Assembly (NCBI RefSeq): GCF_003400205.1
Contig: NZ_QUQV01000004.1
Coordinates: 310,001-374,000 of the forward strand
Direction of reading: 5' to 3'
Source of the DNA: Bacillus sp. HNG
GTDB taxonomy: Bacteria; Bacillota; Bacilli; Bacillales; Bacillaceae_L
Length of the DNA stretch: 64,000 nt
Below are positions 36,079-43,735 of this stretch, one piece after another. Within the stretch, counting starts at the first letter, position 1, and every line of letters begins with the position of its first letter. Made by a program: the position numbers and the translations under genes. A model generated the notes under the pieces. It did no database searches and was not told the origin of the DNA. It worked only from the letters and a program-made list of their open reading frames with translations.

Positions 36079-37260
36079 ATGGCTATTTTTAAGGGTAGAG
36101 ACGAATTAATTAAAAATTTTAATGCAGCTACAAGAGATCAAGATAAAAAAGGATTGTATGCCGAAATTGAAGTCGGTGATTTATTAAGCAAAAATTTACC
36201 TAATGATACATATGTTATTTCACATCCGGAAATTGGAAAAATGCAACCAGACTTTTTGGTAATTTCCCCTAGTTTTGGATTTAGGATAATTGAAGTCAAA
36301 AACTTTAGTATAAGGTATATCGAGGAAGTATTTTCAAATGGTTTACTAAAAACAAAATATGGGAAAATAAATCCATTAGGTCAAGTAAAAAAGCATGTCG
36401 ATGCATTTAATAATTATTTGATATCAAGTCACCCTAATCTAGGAATAGATGATCCTTACAGAATGATTGGATACTGTGTAATTCATAAAGGGTTTTCAAA
36501 AAAAGAATTTGAATATAAATTTGGAAGGCAACTTTCTAACTTGAGTGCTCAAGAGAAAAATGACTATTTTAGAAACCACCTGTTCTTTAACGAACTAGGG
36601 AGTAACCTGAATTTTATATTAGAACGAGCGAGCAAATTCCATTACCCAAAGTTTCCTCTACGTAGAGATTTAATCAAAGAGATATCTGATAATGTGAAAC
36701 TGTATGCTATAAAGAAAAATGATGATGAGGTTTATAGAAGGATCTTTGAACAAGAGGAGATAACGGAACGATTAAATACTGAAGTAAAGCAAATAAAAGA
36801 AGATATGGAAATTTACCGCCTAAACATCCAAAAAGACAAAAGCGAGACAAATCAGAAGGATAAAGGCAAATTAAGAATTCTCCTAATTCCGATAATAGGC
36901 GTACTTGCTATAATATTCACTCTGGTGATTATTAATCAACAGGGAAGTATTGGAATATTAGAAAATGACAATAAAATATCATCTAATTCTGATGTTTTAG
37001 ACAGTTTTTCGAATTTAGACAGCAACGTGGATGAATATGTCACGTTGGAAGCCAAAGTAAATAGATTTTACTTTGATTCCAAAAGTGGCACGAAATTTCT
37101 TACCCTTTCAGATGGAGAACAAGAAATTGAGGCCGTAATTTTTAAACATACAAAGGTGCCTTTCATAGAGGAAGGAGATTCCTTAGTTTTTGAGGGATTT
37201 ATTCAAAATACAAGGGATGGTAAGGGTATTGAATTGAGGATTGAACGTATTGATAAGTAA
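36079..37260 (+). CDS. NERD nuclease-like domain protein with membrane helix and OB-fold
   Basis: 393 residues. Residues about 20-125 are a NERD domain with the PD-(D/E)xK-type pattern PDFLVISPSFGFRIIEVKNF. A charged helical linker (about 215-265) is followed by one membrane helix (ILLIPIIGVLAIIFTLVII, about 272-292). The last 75 residues (VTLEAKVNRFYFDS, FLTLSDGEQEIEAVIF, FEGFIQNTRDGKGIELRI) resemble a nucleic-acid-binding OB fold of the exonuclease VII/tRNA-anti kind. The helix would place the OB domain outside if the N-terminus is inside. Nucleic-acid processing is inferred. Confidence 0.8.
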   Translation: MAIFKGRDELIKNFNAATRDQDKKGLYAEIEVGDLLSKNLPNDTYVISHPEIGKMQPDFLVISPSFGFRIIEVKNFSIRYIEEVFSNGLLKTKYGKINPLGQVKKHVDAFNNYLISSHPNLGIDDPYRMIGYCVIHKGFSKKEFEYKFGRQLSNLSAQEKNDYFRNHLFFNELGSNLNFILERASKFHYPKFPLRRDLIKEISDNVKLYAIKKNDDEVYRRIFEQEEITERLNTEVKQIKEDMEIYRLNIQKDKSETNQKDKGKLRILLIPIIGVLAIIFTLVIINQQGSIGILENDNKISSNSDVLDSFSNLDSNVDEYVTLEAKVNRFYFDSKSGTKFLTLSDGEQEIEAVIFKHTKVPFIEEGDSLVFEGFIQNTRDGKGIELRIERIDK

Positions 37261-37358
37261 AAATGAAGCTATGGTTAAATTAATTTATATAAGAGCGAAA
37301 AGGTAAATATTTTGACAGTATGGAAGATGGTTTGTAGGAACAGAATTTGTCGTTTTTG

Positions 37359-37395
37359 AAGGCACATTGAGTTAAAAAACTCTTTGTGCCTTTTC
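37359..37395 (+). terminator. Rho-independent terminator
   Basis: AAGGCACATTGAGTT pairs with AACTCTTTGTGCCTT (one mismatch), then TTTTC. Ends the NERD gene transcript. Confidence 0.75.
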
Positions 37396-37504
37396 TCGTA
37401 TATAACTGGACGATGGCCAGCTGTGAAATACAAACAAAAATAAAAAATTGGTTTTGCACAGATACTAAGGTTGTAATTCACTTAACGTAAAGGCGAGGGA
37501 TACA

Positions 37505-38245
37505 ATGGAATCCACAACTTTTCAAAGAAATATAACCGACTCCACTACCTATCAAAAGGACTTATCCTCTAATGCATTAAAATATATTGCCCTTATTGCC
37601 ATGTTTTTTGATCATCTTTTTGCTGGTTTTATCCCTCAGGAAACGGTAGCGGGGTTTGTTTTACGAATTCCTGGAAGGGTTGTTGCTCCGATTTTTTGTT
37701 ATTTTATCGCAATGGGATATTTTTACACATCCAATATTACCAAGTATATTGAGAGATTGGTCATTTTTGCAGCTATCTCTCACTTTCCGTACGTATTATA
37801 CTTTAAATTACCATGGTGGAAAGCAACGAGTGTCATGTGGGGTTTAGCATTAGGGTTAATTGCTTTGAACATTGTAAAAAGTGAAAGACTGCCGCTTTAC
37901 CTGAAACTAGCCCTTGTGTTTGTTTGTTGTATGCTTGCATATCCAGCAGATTGGAATTATATTGCCGTTTTGTGGATTGTGTTTTTTGGCATTTTTCGCG
38001 GACAATTAAATAAACAAATAATCAGCTTTATTTTTATAGGGCTTTTTTTGCATATCATACCTGAAATCAGAAATTTGGGCTGGCGCCATGCCTATCAATT
38101 TGGAATCTTCTTGGCCATTCCATTGTTGATAATGTACAAAGGCAGACGTGGTAAAAAATCAAACCTGTTAAAATGGGGTTTTTACGTCTTTTATCCATTA
38201 CATTTAATCATTTTATATATGTTAAAATACATTGTTTTTACCTAG
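37505..38245 (+). CDS. TraX family membrane protein
   Basis: 246-residue protein with about 7 predicted helices. KYIALIAMFFDHLFAG and IPGRVVAPIFCYFIAMGYFYT match the TraX family, whose founding member acetylates F-pilin. Chromosomal relatives in bacilli are thought to be membrane acyltransferases of unknown target. Its last codons lie 11 bases before the next start, so both are probably one unit. Confidence 0.85.
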   Translation: MESTTFQRNITDSTTYQKDLSSNALKYIALIAMFFDHLFAGFIPQETVAGFVLRIPGRVVAPIFCYFIAMGYFYTSNITKYIERLVIFAAISHFPYVLYFKLPWWKATSVMWGLALGLIALNIVKSERLPLYLKLALVFVCCMLAYPADWNYIAVLWIVFFGIFRGQLNKQIISFIFIGLFLHIIPEIRNLGWRHAYQFGIFLAIPLLIMYKGRRGKKSNLLKWGFYVFYPLHLIILYMLKYIVFT

Positions 38246-38255
38246 TGGAGGTAGT

Positions 38256-39383
38256 ATGAAAAAATTAATTGCACTTATATCGCTAGTATTCGTACTGACA
38301 GCTTGTTCCTCTTCAGTTGTGGAAGAACCAATTGTTGAAGAGGCGATTGCGCCTGTACAGGAAACAGATCCACTAGAAGAATTGGAACCAATCCCAACTC
38401 CAGTAAAATACGAAGGAGATTTGGAATTACCGATTAACGGGGCGACAGGTTACACATCTATCGATTTAAACGTAATGTCATCTCCAACGTTAGAATCTGA
38501 AACGGTTGAAACGTTGAAGGCTGGTACAGCTTTTACGATTGAAAAAGAGGAAGGGAAATGGTGGTTCTTCCAAAATGCGACTTCCGAGGGTTGGGTAGAC
38601 AGTACGTACTGTTTCATTAACCTTCCAGACGTGATTCCTTCCATTGTATATGATAGTACCAATACCTATTCTTCCGAATTTGTTTCTTCCGGAAAAACAA
38701 TTCCTGGAATAACAGGACAAACTTTATACGAAGGAAAAACATTTAACGAGAGACTTGGAAAAGAGGAATATATTGTTCCTGTATTGTATTCCATGTCCCA
38801 AAAAATAGTTCTCGCTCAGCAAGAAGCATTATCTAATGGGAATACGTTGGTCATCTATGAAGGGTATCGACCATATTCAGCTCAAAAAGCAGTCGTTGCA
38901 GGATTGACGAAACTAGCAAACGTCGATAAAAGCGTGATGGCTGGCATCAACACGGCTCCTTGGAGTACAAATTGGTTTATCGCTACAAGTGTTTCAAATC
39001 ATCAAATGGGTTATGCGATCGATGTAACTCTGGCTAAAATTGATTCTAAAGAAGAGGTAGCAGTAGGTGGGTATTTAGTTGTTGATATCACCGATTACTC
39101 AGAGTACACAATGCCAACTCCAATGCACGAACTAAGTTTGGCATCTATTACATTTACCAAACCAGTTCCATCAACCTCTCCAACAGCTTGGAAAAATGTA
39201 AAATTAGCAGATTCAATGAATGAATCAGCCATTACACTTCAAAAATATCTAACAAATGCAGGTCTAACCCCATTAGCTTCGGAATGGTGGCACTTCAATG
39301 ATTTGGATGCAATGATTGCGACAAAACAGCATCCAAGTGATGGAGGATATGTACTAACGGAATGTTTCAGTGTAACTCCATAG
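38256..39383 (+). CDS. VanX-like D-Ala-D-Ala dipeptidase lipoprotein with SH3 domain (peptidase M15)
   Basis: 375-residue surface lipoprotein. Lipobox LTAC at the end of the signal peptide. Residues about 70-130 are an SH3b wall-binding domain (GYTSIDLNVMSSPTLESET). The M15 domain has YEGYRPYSAQKAV, zinc ligands in SNHQMGYAIDVTL and EWWHFNDL. The predicted action is trimming D-alanyl peptides in the wall. A TTG at 38232 is in frame but the ATG at 38256 follows GGAGGT. The stop TAG is followed directly by a palindromic repeat. Confidence 0.9.
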   Translation: MKKLIALISLVFVLTACSSSVVEEPIVEEAIAPVQETDPLEELEPIPTPVKYEGDLELPINGATGYTSIDLNVMSSPTLESETVETLKAGTAFTIEKEEGKWWFFQNATSEGWVDSTYCFINLPDVIPSIVYDSTNTYSSEFVSSGKTIPGITGQTLYEGKTFNERLGKEEYIVPVLYSMSQKIVLAQQEALSNGNTLVIYEGYRPYSAQKAVVAGLTKLANVDKSVMAGINTAPWSTNWFIATSVSNHQMGYAIDVTLAKIDSKEEVAVGGYLVVDITDYSEYTMPTPMHELSLASITFTKPVPSTSPTAWKNVKLADSMNESAITLQKYLTNAGLTPLASEWWHFNDLDAMIATKQHPSDGGYVLTECFSVTP

Positions 39384-39411
39384 TAGGACAGAGGGACAGG
39401 TCCCTCGTCCC
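39384..39411. repeat. Dispersed palindromic repeat, copy 3
   Basis: TAGGACAGAGGGACAGGTCC then CTCGTCCCA, directly behind the TAG stop of the dipeptidase gene. Confidence 0.7.
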
Positions 39412-39422
39412 AGATTCTTTTG

Positions 39423-39455
39423 AACACCTTAATGATCTTAAGGTGTTATTTTTAT
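39423..39455 (+). terminator. Rho-independent terminator
   Basis: Perfect AACACCTTAA/TTAAGGTGTT, 5-base loop, then ATTTTTA. Follows the repeat after the dipeptidase gene. Confidence 0.8.
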
Positions 39456-39506
39456 ATAATGAAATTATTTTTTAGGATAATCTGTCCTAATTAAGGTTTT
39501 ATATTT

Positions 39507-39578
39507 CAAACAAATGTTTGTTTGGTGGGTAAGAATAGCGATATAAATAAGTTTGGAATTCAAACAAGCGTTTGTTTG
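39507..39578 (+). promoter_or_regulatory. Tandem palindromic operators, copy 2
   Basis: CAAACAAATGTTTGTTTG (39507-39524, 8-bp arms) and CAAACAAGCGTTTGTTTG (39561-39578), starts 54 bases apart. Both are full-length, unlike the shortened second site of copy 1. They lie upstream of the lyxose isomerase promoter, as expected for control by a TetR-type protein. Confidence 0.65.
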
Positions 39579-39587
39579 GATGAAATT

Positions 39588-39615
39588 TTGGACTAGGAAA
39601 TTAGGCTGTTATAGT
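39588..39615 (+). promoter_or_regulatory. Extended -10 promoter, copy 2
   Basis: TTGGAC, 16-base spacer, TGTTATAGT. Nearest downstream gene is the lyxose isomerase at 39749. Confidence 0.6.
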
Positions 39616-39748
39616 GAGGGAATATAGGATTATGTTTTCCTGAAATACTAAATAGGGGATTGGCAAGCAAAAGTATATTTTAGATATAGCAAATTCCCTA
39701 AATATGTCATACACTTTAATCAGAGTACATATGACAAGGAGGCTTACT

Positions 39749-40291
39749 ATGATATCCCGTAAAGAGTTTGAGCTTATTAAACAGGAAACATTGGAATACT
39801 TTAAGAAGTGCAAGATTGCTTTGACAGAGGAAGAGATTGATAGACTTGAAATTGCAGATTTTGGGTTAAATAGAGTAAGAGAACTCGGTTTACAGTTGAT
39901 GGTATACATCAACACGGAACGCTGTTGTGCGAAGGACTTAGTGCTTCTTCCAAACCAAACTTGTCCTGAACATCTGCATCCACCTGTAGGAGAATCTCCT
40001 GGTAAAGAGGAGACTTTTAGATGCCGTTATGGAACCGTTTACTTGTATGTGCCGGGTCCTGCAGTGGACCAACCAAAAGCAAAAGTTCCGGAAGATAAAA
40101 AAGATACCTTCACCGTTTGGAATGAAATCATCTTAAAACCTGGGGAACAATATACGTTAGAACCAAATACCTTGCACTGGTTCCAAGCAGGGGAAGAGGG
40201 TGCTGTGGTATCCGAATTTTCTACGATGAGTACGGACGAATACGACGTTTTTACTGATCAAGAAATAAAAAGGATTCCTGAAATTGAATAA
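39749..40291 (+). CDS. ydaE: D-lyxose ketol-isomerase (YdaE type)
   Basis: 180-residue cupin isomerase for D-lyxose/D-xylulose (and mannose/fructose). It resembles B. subtilis YdaE: KIALTEEEIDRLEIADFGLN, LLPNQTCPEHLHPP (metal histidines), EETFRCRYGTVYLYVPGP and PNTLHWFQAGEEGAVV. The frame is open from 39704, but ATG at 39749 follows AAGGAGG by seven bases. It stands alone between an operator/promoter region and a terminator. It is the intact relative of the remnant at 6722. Confidence 0.9.
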   Translation: MISRKEFELIKQETLEYFKKCKIALTEEEIDRLEIADFGLNRVRELGLQLMVYINTERCCAKDLVLLPNQTCPEHLHPPVGESPGKEETFRCRYGTVYLYVPGPAVDQPKAKVPEDKKDTFTVWNEIILKPGEQYTLEPNTLHWFQAGEEGAVVSEFSTMSTDEYDVFTDQEIKRIPEIE

Positions 40292-40320
40292 GATCAATAT
40301 CTCGATAAAATAAAAATAAA

Positions 40321-40356
40321 GGCACAACGCGCGGTTAAAAACCAATTCGTTGTGCC
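40321..40356. terminator. Hairpin terminator between convergent genes
   Basis: Perfect GGCACAACG/CGTTGTGCC with an 18-base loop, followed by TGTGTTATTTTTA on the plus strand. Confidence 0.65.
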
Positions 40357-40366
40357 TGTGTTATTT

Positions 40367-43021
40367 TTAGTGAGTGTGGGACAAGGAACCTGTCCCCGCG
40401 TCCCGACTTTTCTTCCAAATCCGTTCGTTTTGAACCAGTCTTGTTTCGAATAGTTTCAACGGGTCGTAGTAGATTTCTGGGTTTGATTTCATTTTTGCTA
40501 ACGTTTCTTTGTCTTGTTCTACTTGCCCTTTTGTTTCTTCAATCGTTTTAGAAAGCACATTTAACGATTCTTTGTAAAATAGTCCGATATCCTGCTGCAG
40601 CGATTTATTGAAGAAGTCAAATTGCTGCCAAAATTTACTTTGAATAGATTCGACAACTTCCAAGTACGATGCATTTTCAACATAGCGTTTGTACTGGTTG
40701 AACATGTAAGCTTGCTGCTTTTGGGGTAGCAGACCTAGCACTTTGCCTGCCCCCTTTAGCAACACCTGAGCTGGGTTGTGACGAAGCATGATGTTTTCCT
40801 TTTCAATTTGAATTTGATAGGTCATGCGACTGATGTCCCTACGCCAATCCTCAACCACCTTGAAGTCACATTGCAGCTTGAGTTCCTTTTCTGGATACCC
40901 CTCGGAGAGTGACTCGGTCATGCCGTCTAAGTAGTCCTGAGTAGCCACTAATTTTTGATTTGTGCTATCAATCCATTCCTGAAGTTTTTCAGTAAGACCT
41001 GGTACAATCTCCTGATTAAACAAGCTTCGAATTTCTTCATTCATTTTTTCGTTTAACTCAATATGAAGTTGGTTTAGATTACTTTCTTCTGTTATATACT
41101 CCGAGCAGCCGGCAAGGATTTTTGGTATTTTTTGAGTGATGTCATGTTTAACCTCAGATATAACTGTTGCAAATGAATCAACAATTTCTTTACTTTGGTC
41201 TATTTCCTTATCGTGCAGACTGTTGTCGAATCCAGTTAGCCGGGTGATAAATTCTTCATTATGGGCGATTAACTCTATCAGCTTGTTTTCAGAGTCAACT
41301 CGCTTTTTAAGGAGGTTGGAAATCGTTTTTCTAAGTAAAAATAGGATTTTTTCAACGCGATTGCCTGTACGGTAGCTTGCCTTAATGTCACGTAGGACAT
41401 TTACGTTGCTAAAAGAATGAATAACCGCATCTGGGAAGTACTCCTTAATTTTTCCCTCGTTAAACATGTTACGAAGTACAAAATGGACTGGAGTATCCTT
41501 GGCGGAATGTTTGATTTGGGCAAGATAATCTAAGTCCAATTCCGTGAGTACCTCGGCTTCATGCACAAATAGAACGCCATCTACGACAGGCAAATAGCCA
41601 AATGTTTTCCGTTTTTCCATAAAGTACTCGTTGTAGCCAGTGGTGTTCAACCTTAGACCCGACTGTTGTAATCGGGTGGAAGGTAGGCTTGCTTCTACAA
41701 TTGAATCTGGATTTGTAATCTCCTCGAATACTGTCAGAGGATTGCGACCAGTATCGGACACCTCAACAAAATCCTTCTTTTCTCCATATTGAATGCACGC
41801 AAAAGAAGAGAGTGATGGAGTCAGAATTTCCTCTTCCAGAATCGAGTTAATGAAAGACCCTTTCCCTTTACCTAGGACAAGCAAGTTCGTTGTCGCTACA
41901 TCAAAAAGTTGGTCAAAGCCCCATACTAGGCGTTTACTTGTTTCGATATTATTTTTATGAGCCCAATCGATAATGGTCTTCATAAAGTGATGACACTCAT
42001 CCATGGATATCTTGCGGCTTTGTGCATTTTCTAGAACAATCTCAGCCTCTTTGACAATCACCGTTTTGAACGCTGAAGGAAAAATATCATCCCACGCTAA
42101 GATTGCAGCTGCGGCATTCAATCCATTCGTTGCAGTGGTTGTATTCAACCAATTAATCAGCAATTTCGGCATTAATTTTCCAATGTCACGCAATAAATAA
42201 TTTCCTGTTGTTAATTGAAGATATGTCTCCTCAAATAAACTTGAAATCACATGCCAGGACTCATACGGATTGATCTCTAAATCTTTCATAATCTGAATGA
42301 CTGAATGTAACCAATCTAGGTGGTGATCTGTATTTTTGTAGTTTTGCCAAATAGCCGCCAATAGCTGTTTAAATCTAGACTGGTCAAGTTCATATAAATT
42401 CCGCAACACCGAAACGAATGTATCAGGTGTAAATGCATGACCATGACCAGCTTCGCAATAATCAATTAAAGCATCAAACCAAACAAGGTCTTTTGTCCGC
42501 TTAGCTTCATTAATCGCTAGCTCAACCGCATTTTTCCAATCTTCCTGTTCCTCATAAAAACGCTTGGCAATTGATGTTAGTTCGGGATAATCAGGATTTC
42601 CGTCAATCGCTTCCTGCAAAACTCGATAAGCTGCATCAAGCTTGTTATCCTCAAGATAAAGGGAGAACAGGCATAATGAAACCTCACTTGTCAGTATTTT
42701 ATTTTTCGAAATTATCGAGCCATACATTTCTTCTGCATTTGAGAGTAATCCAAGCTCATAATAGGCATCAGCAATATTCTTTTTCGCCCATGGTTGGAGA
42801 TCATTGGTGATATTCTCCCATTTATAGATAGCTGCTTCATAATCCTTAGAATGAAAGTAAATTTCCCCTTGGGCAAAGCGAATATTTGCCAGATCATACA
42901 TTTCCTTTTCCTGCTCAACCATGTATGCCTCGCCAAGAATATCAACAGGATGTCTCTTATCATTTTCAGGAATAAACGCCTCATAATACCTTTTCGTAAT
43001 AAACTCATGTTCAGATTTCAT
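40367..43021 (-). CDS. TPR plus dynamin-like protein with degenerate GTPase motifs
   Basis: 884-residue protein. Residues about 1-200 are helical TPR-type repeats (ANIRFAQGEIYFHSKDYEAA, KKNIADAYYELGLLSNAEEM). Near residue 380, LVLGKGKGSFINSIL stands where dynamin-like GTPases have GKST; LTPSLSSFACIQYGE matches the switch I region without its threonine; NTTG replaces DTPG. The remaining 400 residues are long helices with a hydrophobic patch (PAQVLLKGAGKVLGLLP). So it looks like a pseudo-GTPase of the dynamin group, possibly a membrane scaffold. ATG at 43021 follows TGGAGG; the longer frame to 43111 is repeat-derived. Its last 12 or so residues are coded by a palindromic repeat. Confidence 0.65.
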   Translation of the reverse strand: MKSEHEFITKRYYEAFIPENDKRHPVDILGEAYMVEQEKEMYDLANIRFAQGEIYFHSKDYEAAIYKWENITNDLQPWAKKNIADAYYELGLLSNAEEMYGSIISKNKILTSEVSLCLFSLYLEDNKLDAAYRVLQEAIDGNPDYPELTSIAKRFYEEQEDWKNAVELAINEAKRTKDLVWFDALIDYCEAGHGHAFTPDTFVSVLRNLYELDQSRFKQLLAAIWQNYKNTDHHLDWLHSVIQIMKDLEINPYESWHVISSLFEETYLQLTTGNYLLRDIGKLMPKLLINWLNTTTATNGLNAAAAILAWDDIFPSAFKTVIVKEAEIVLENAQSRKISMDECHHFMKTIIDWAHKNNIETSKRLVWGFDQLFDVATTNLLVLGKGKGSFINSILEEEILTPSLSSFACIQYGEKKDFVEVSDTGRNPLTVFEEITNPDSIVEASLPSTRLQQSGLRLNTTGYNEYFMEKRKTFGYLPVVDGVLFVHEAEVLTELDLDYLAQIKHSAKDTPVHFVLRNMFNEGKIKEYFPDAVIHSFSNVNVLRDIKASYRTGNRVEKILFLLRKTISNLLKKRVDSENKLIELIAHNEEFITRLTGFDNSLHDKEIDQSKEIVDSFATVISEVKHDITQKIPKILAGCSEYITEESNLNQLHIELNEKMNEEIRSLFNQEIVPGLTEKLQEWIDSTNQKLVATQDYLDGMTESLSEGYPEKELKLQCDFKVVEDWRRDISRMTYQIQIEKENIMLRHNPAQVLLKGAGKVLGLLPQKQQAYMFNQYKRYVENASYLEVVESIQSKFWQQFDFFNKSLQQDIGLFYKESLNVLSKTIEETKGQVEQDKETLAKMKSNPEIYYDPLKLFETRLVQNERIWKKSRDAGTGSLSHTH
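40375..40405. repeat. Dispersed palindromic repeat, copy 4 (inside a gene end)
   Basis: GTGGGACAAGGAACCTGTCC then CCGCGTCCCGA. It lies within the last codons of the dynamin-like gene, whose C-terminus SRDAGTGSLSHTH is translated from it. Confidence 0.7.
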
Positions 43022-43070
43022 ATGTAAACCTCCATTGCTGGGTCGGGGATTTCCGCCTGGTGCCTCAAAA

Positions 43071-43110
43071 GTCCCATTCTTTTGGGACAAAGGGACAGGC
43101 TCCTTGACCA
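43071..43110. repeat. Dispersed palindromic repeat, copy 5
   Basis: GTCCCATTCTTTTGGGAC hairpin joined to AAAGGGACAGGCTCCTTGACC, some 50 bases upstream of the dynamin-like gene start. Confidence 0.6.
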
Positions 43111-43301
43111 AAACGAAATAATTTCAGGTGTACTCTCTTAAGGGTAGTCGAATACCCTATCATAAATATATACGATGGAAATGCGCTCAATATGTCGGTT
43201 GATGTATGAAACAGAATTTTATACATTAGAAATGGTCCAGATTTCAAACAATGGTTTATTAGTCCAAGACTTTGTATTAGGAAGGATGTTATTTAATCTA
43301 A

Positions 43302-43330
43302 AAAAGCATGGACTGGAACTCCATGCTTTT
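43302..43330. terminator. Bidirectional terminator-like hairpin
   Basis: Perfect AAAAGCATGGA/TCCATGCTTTT, 7-base loop. On the minus strand it follows the stop of the gene remnant 43341-43632. Confidence 0.65.
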
Positions 43331-43340
43331 CAAACAGCAC

Positions 43341-43632
43341 TTATTCTAAATATTCTTCAATCACATGATCCTCAACTGTGGCACCGTCGTCAGAGTAAAT
43401 GCCTGTATACATATCATATTCAGGCATGTAATAGTGGGGTCAAAAGGCTTCGTCGAGATTGTGTGAAGAGTATCCCAGTAAGGTCTGTCGTGGATACCTT
43501 TTACGTCCTTGTTTGGCTATTCTTATTTTTGATCACCACGCGGTTTACTGTTTTCAAATCCTTCACCATCAGAGTGGCTAGCAGTATAATAAAACAAGGA
43601 CTCCAGCTGACGGTGAGAAAAAAAGAATCCAT
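43341..43632 (-). pseudogene. Remnant of a small membrane protein gene
   Basis: The minus strand reads MDSFFLTVSWSPCFIILLAT, a membrane-helix start, for 40 residues. The frame then has to change to KIRIAKQGRKRYPRQTLLGY, meets one TGA, and finishes acidic as MYTGIYSDDGATVEDHVIEE before TAA and a terminator. The coherent hydrophobic, basic and acidic parts and the terminator suggest a dead gene of about 100 codons. The family is not recognised. Confidence 0.35.
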
Positions 43633-43661
43633 GAAATCATGTAGCGTTGCTCGTGCAACGA

Positions 43662-43735
43662 GGTGGGACGAGGGGACAGGTCCCTTGACCCTGGGGAAAT
43701 ATGGTGGGACAAAGAACCTGTCCCTCCTGTCCCTA
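43662..43735. repeat. Composite of two palindromic repeats, copies 6 and 7
   Basis: GGTGGGACGAGGGGACAGGT opens the first copy; an 11-base spacer precedes GGTGGGACAAAGAACCTGTC and CCTCCTGTCCCTA. The closing CTA is the TAG stop codon of the minus-strand amidase. Same build as the composite at 51409. Confidence 0.7.

Noticed and set aside
43022-43111. Longer start for the dynamin-like gene
   Set aside because: The extra 30 codons come from a palindromic repeat, while the ATG at 43021 has a good TGGAGG site.
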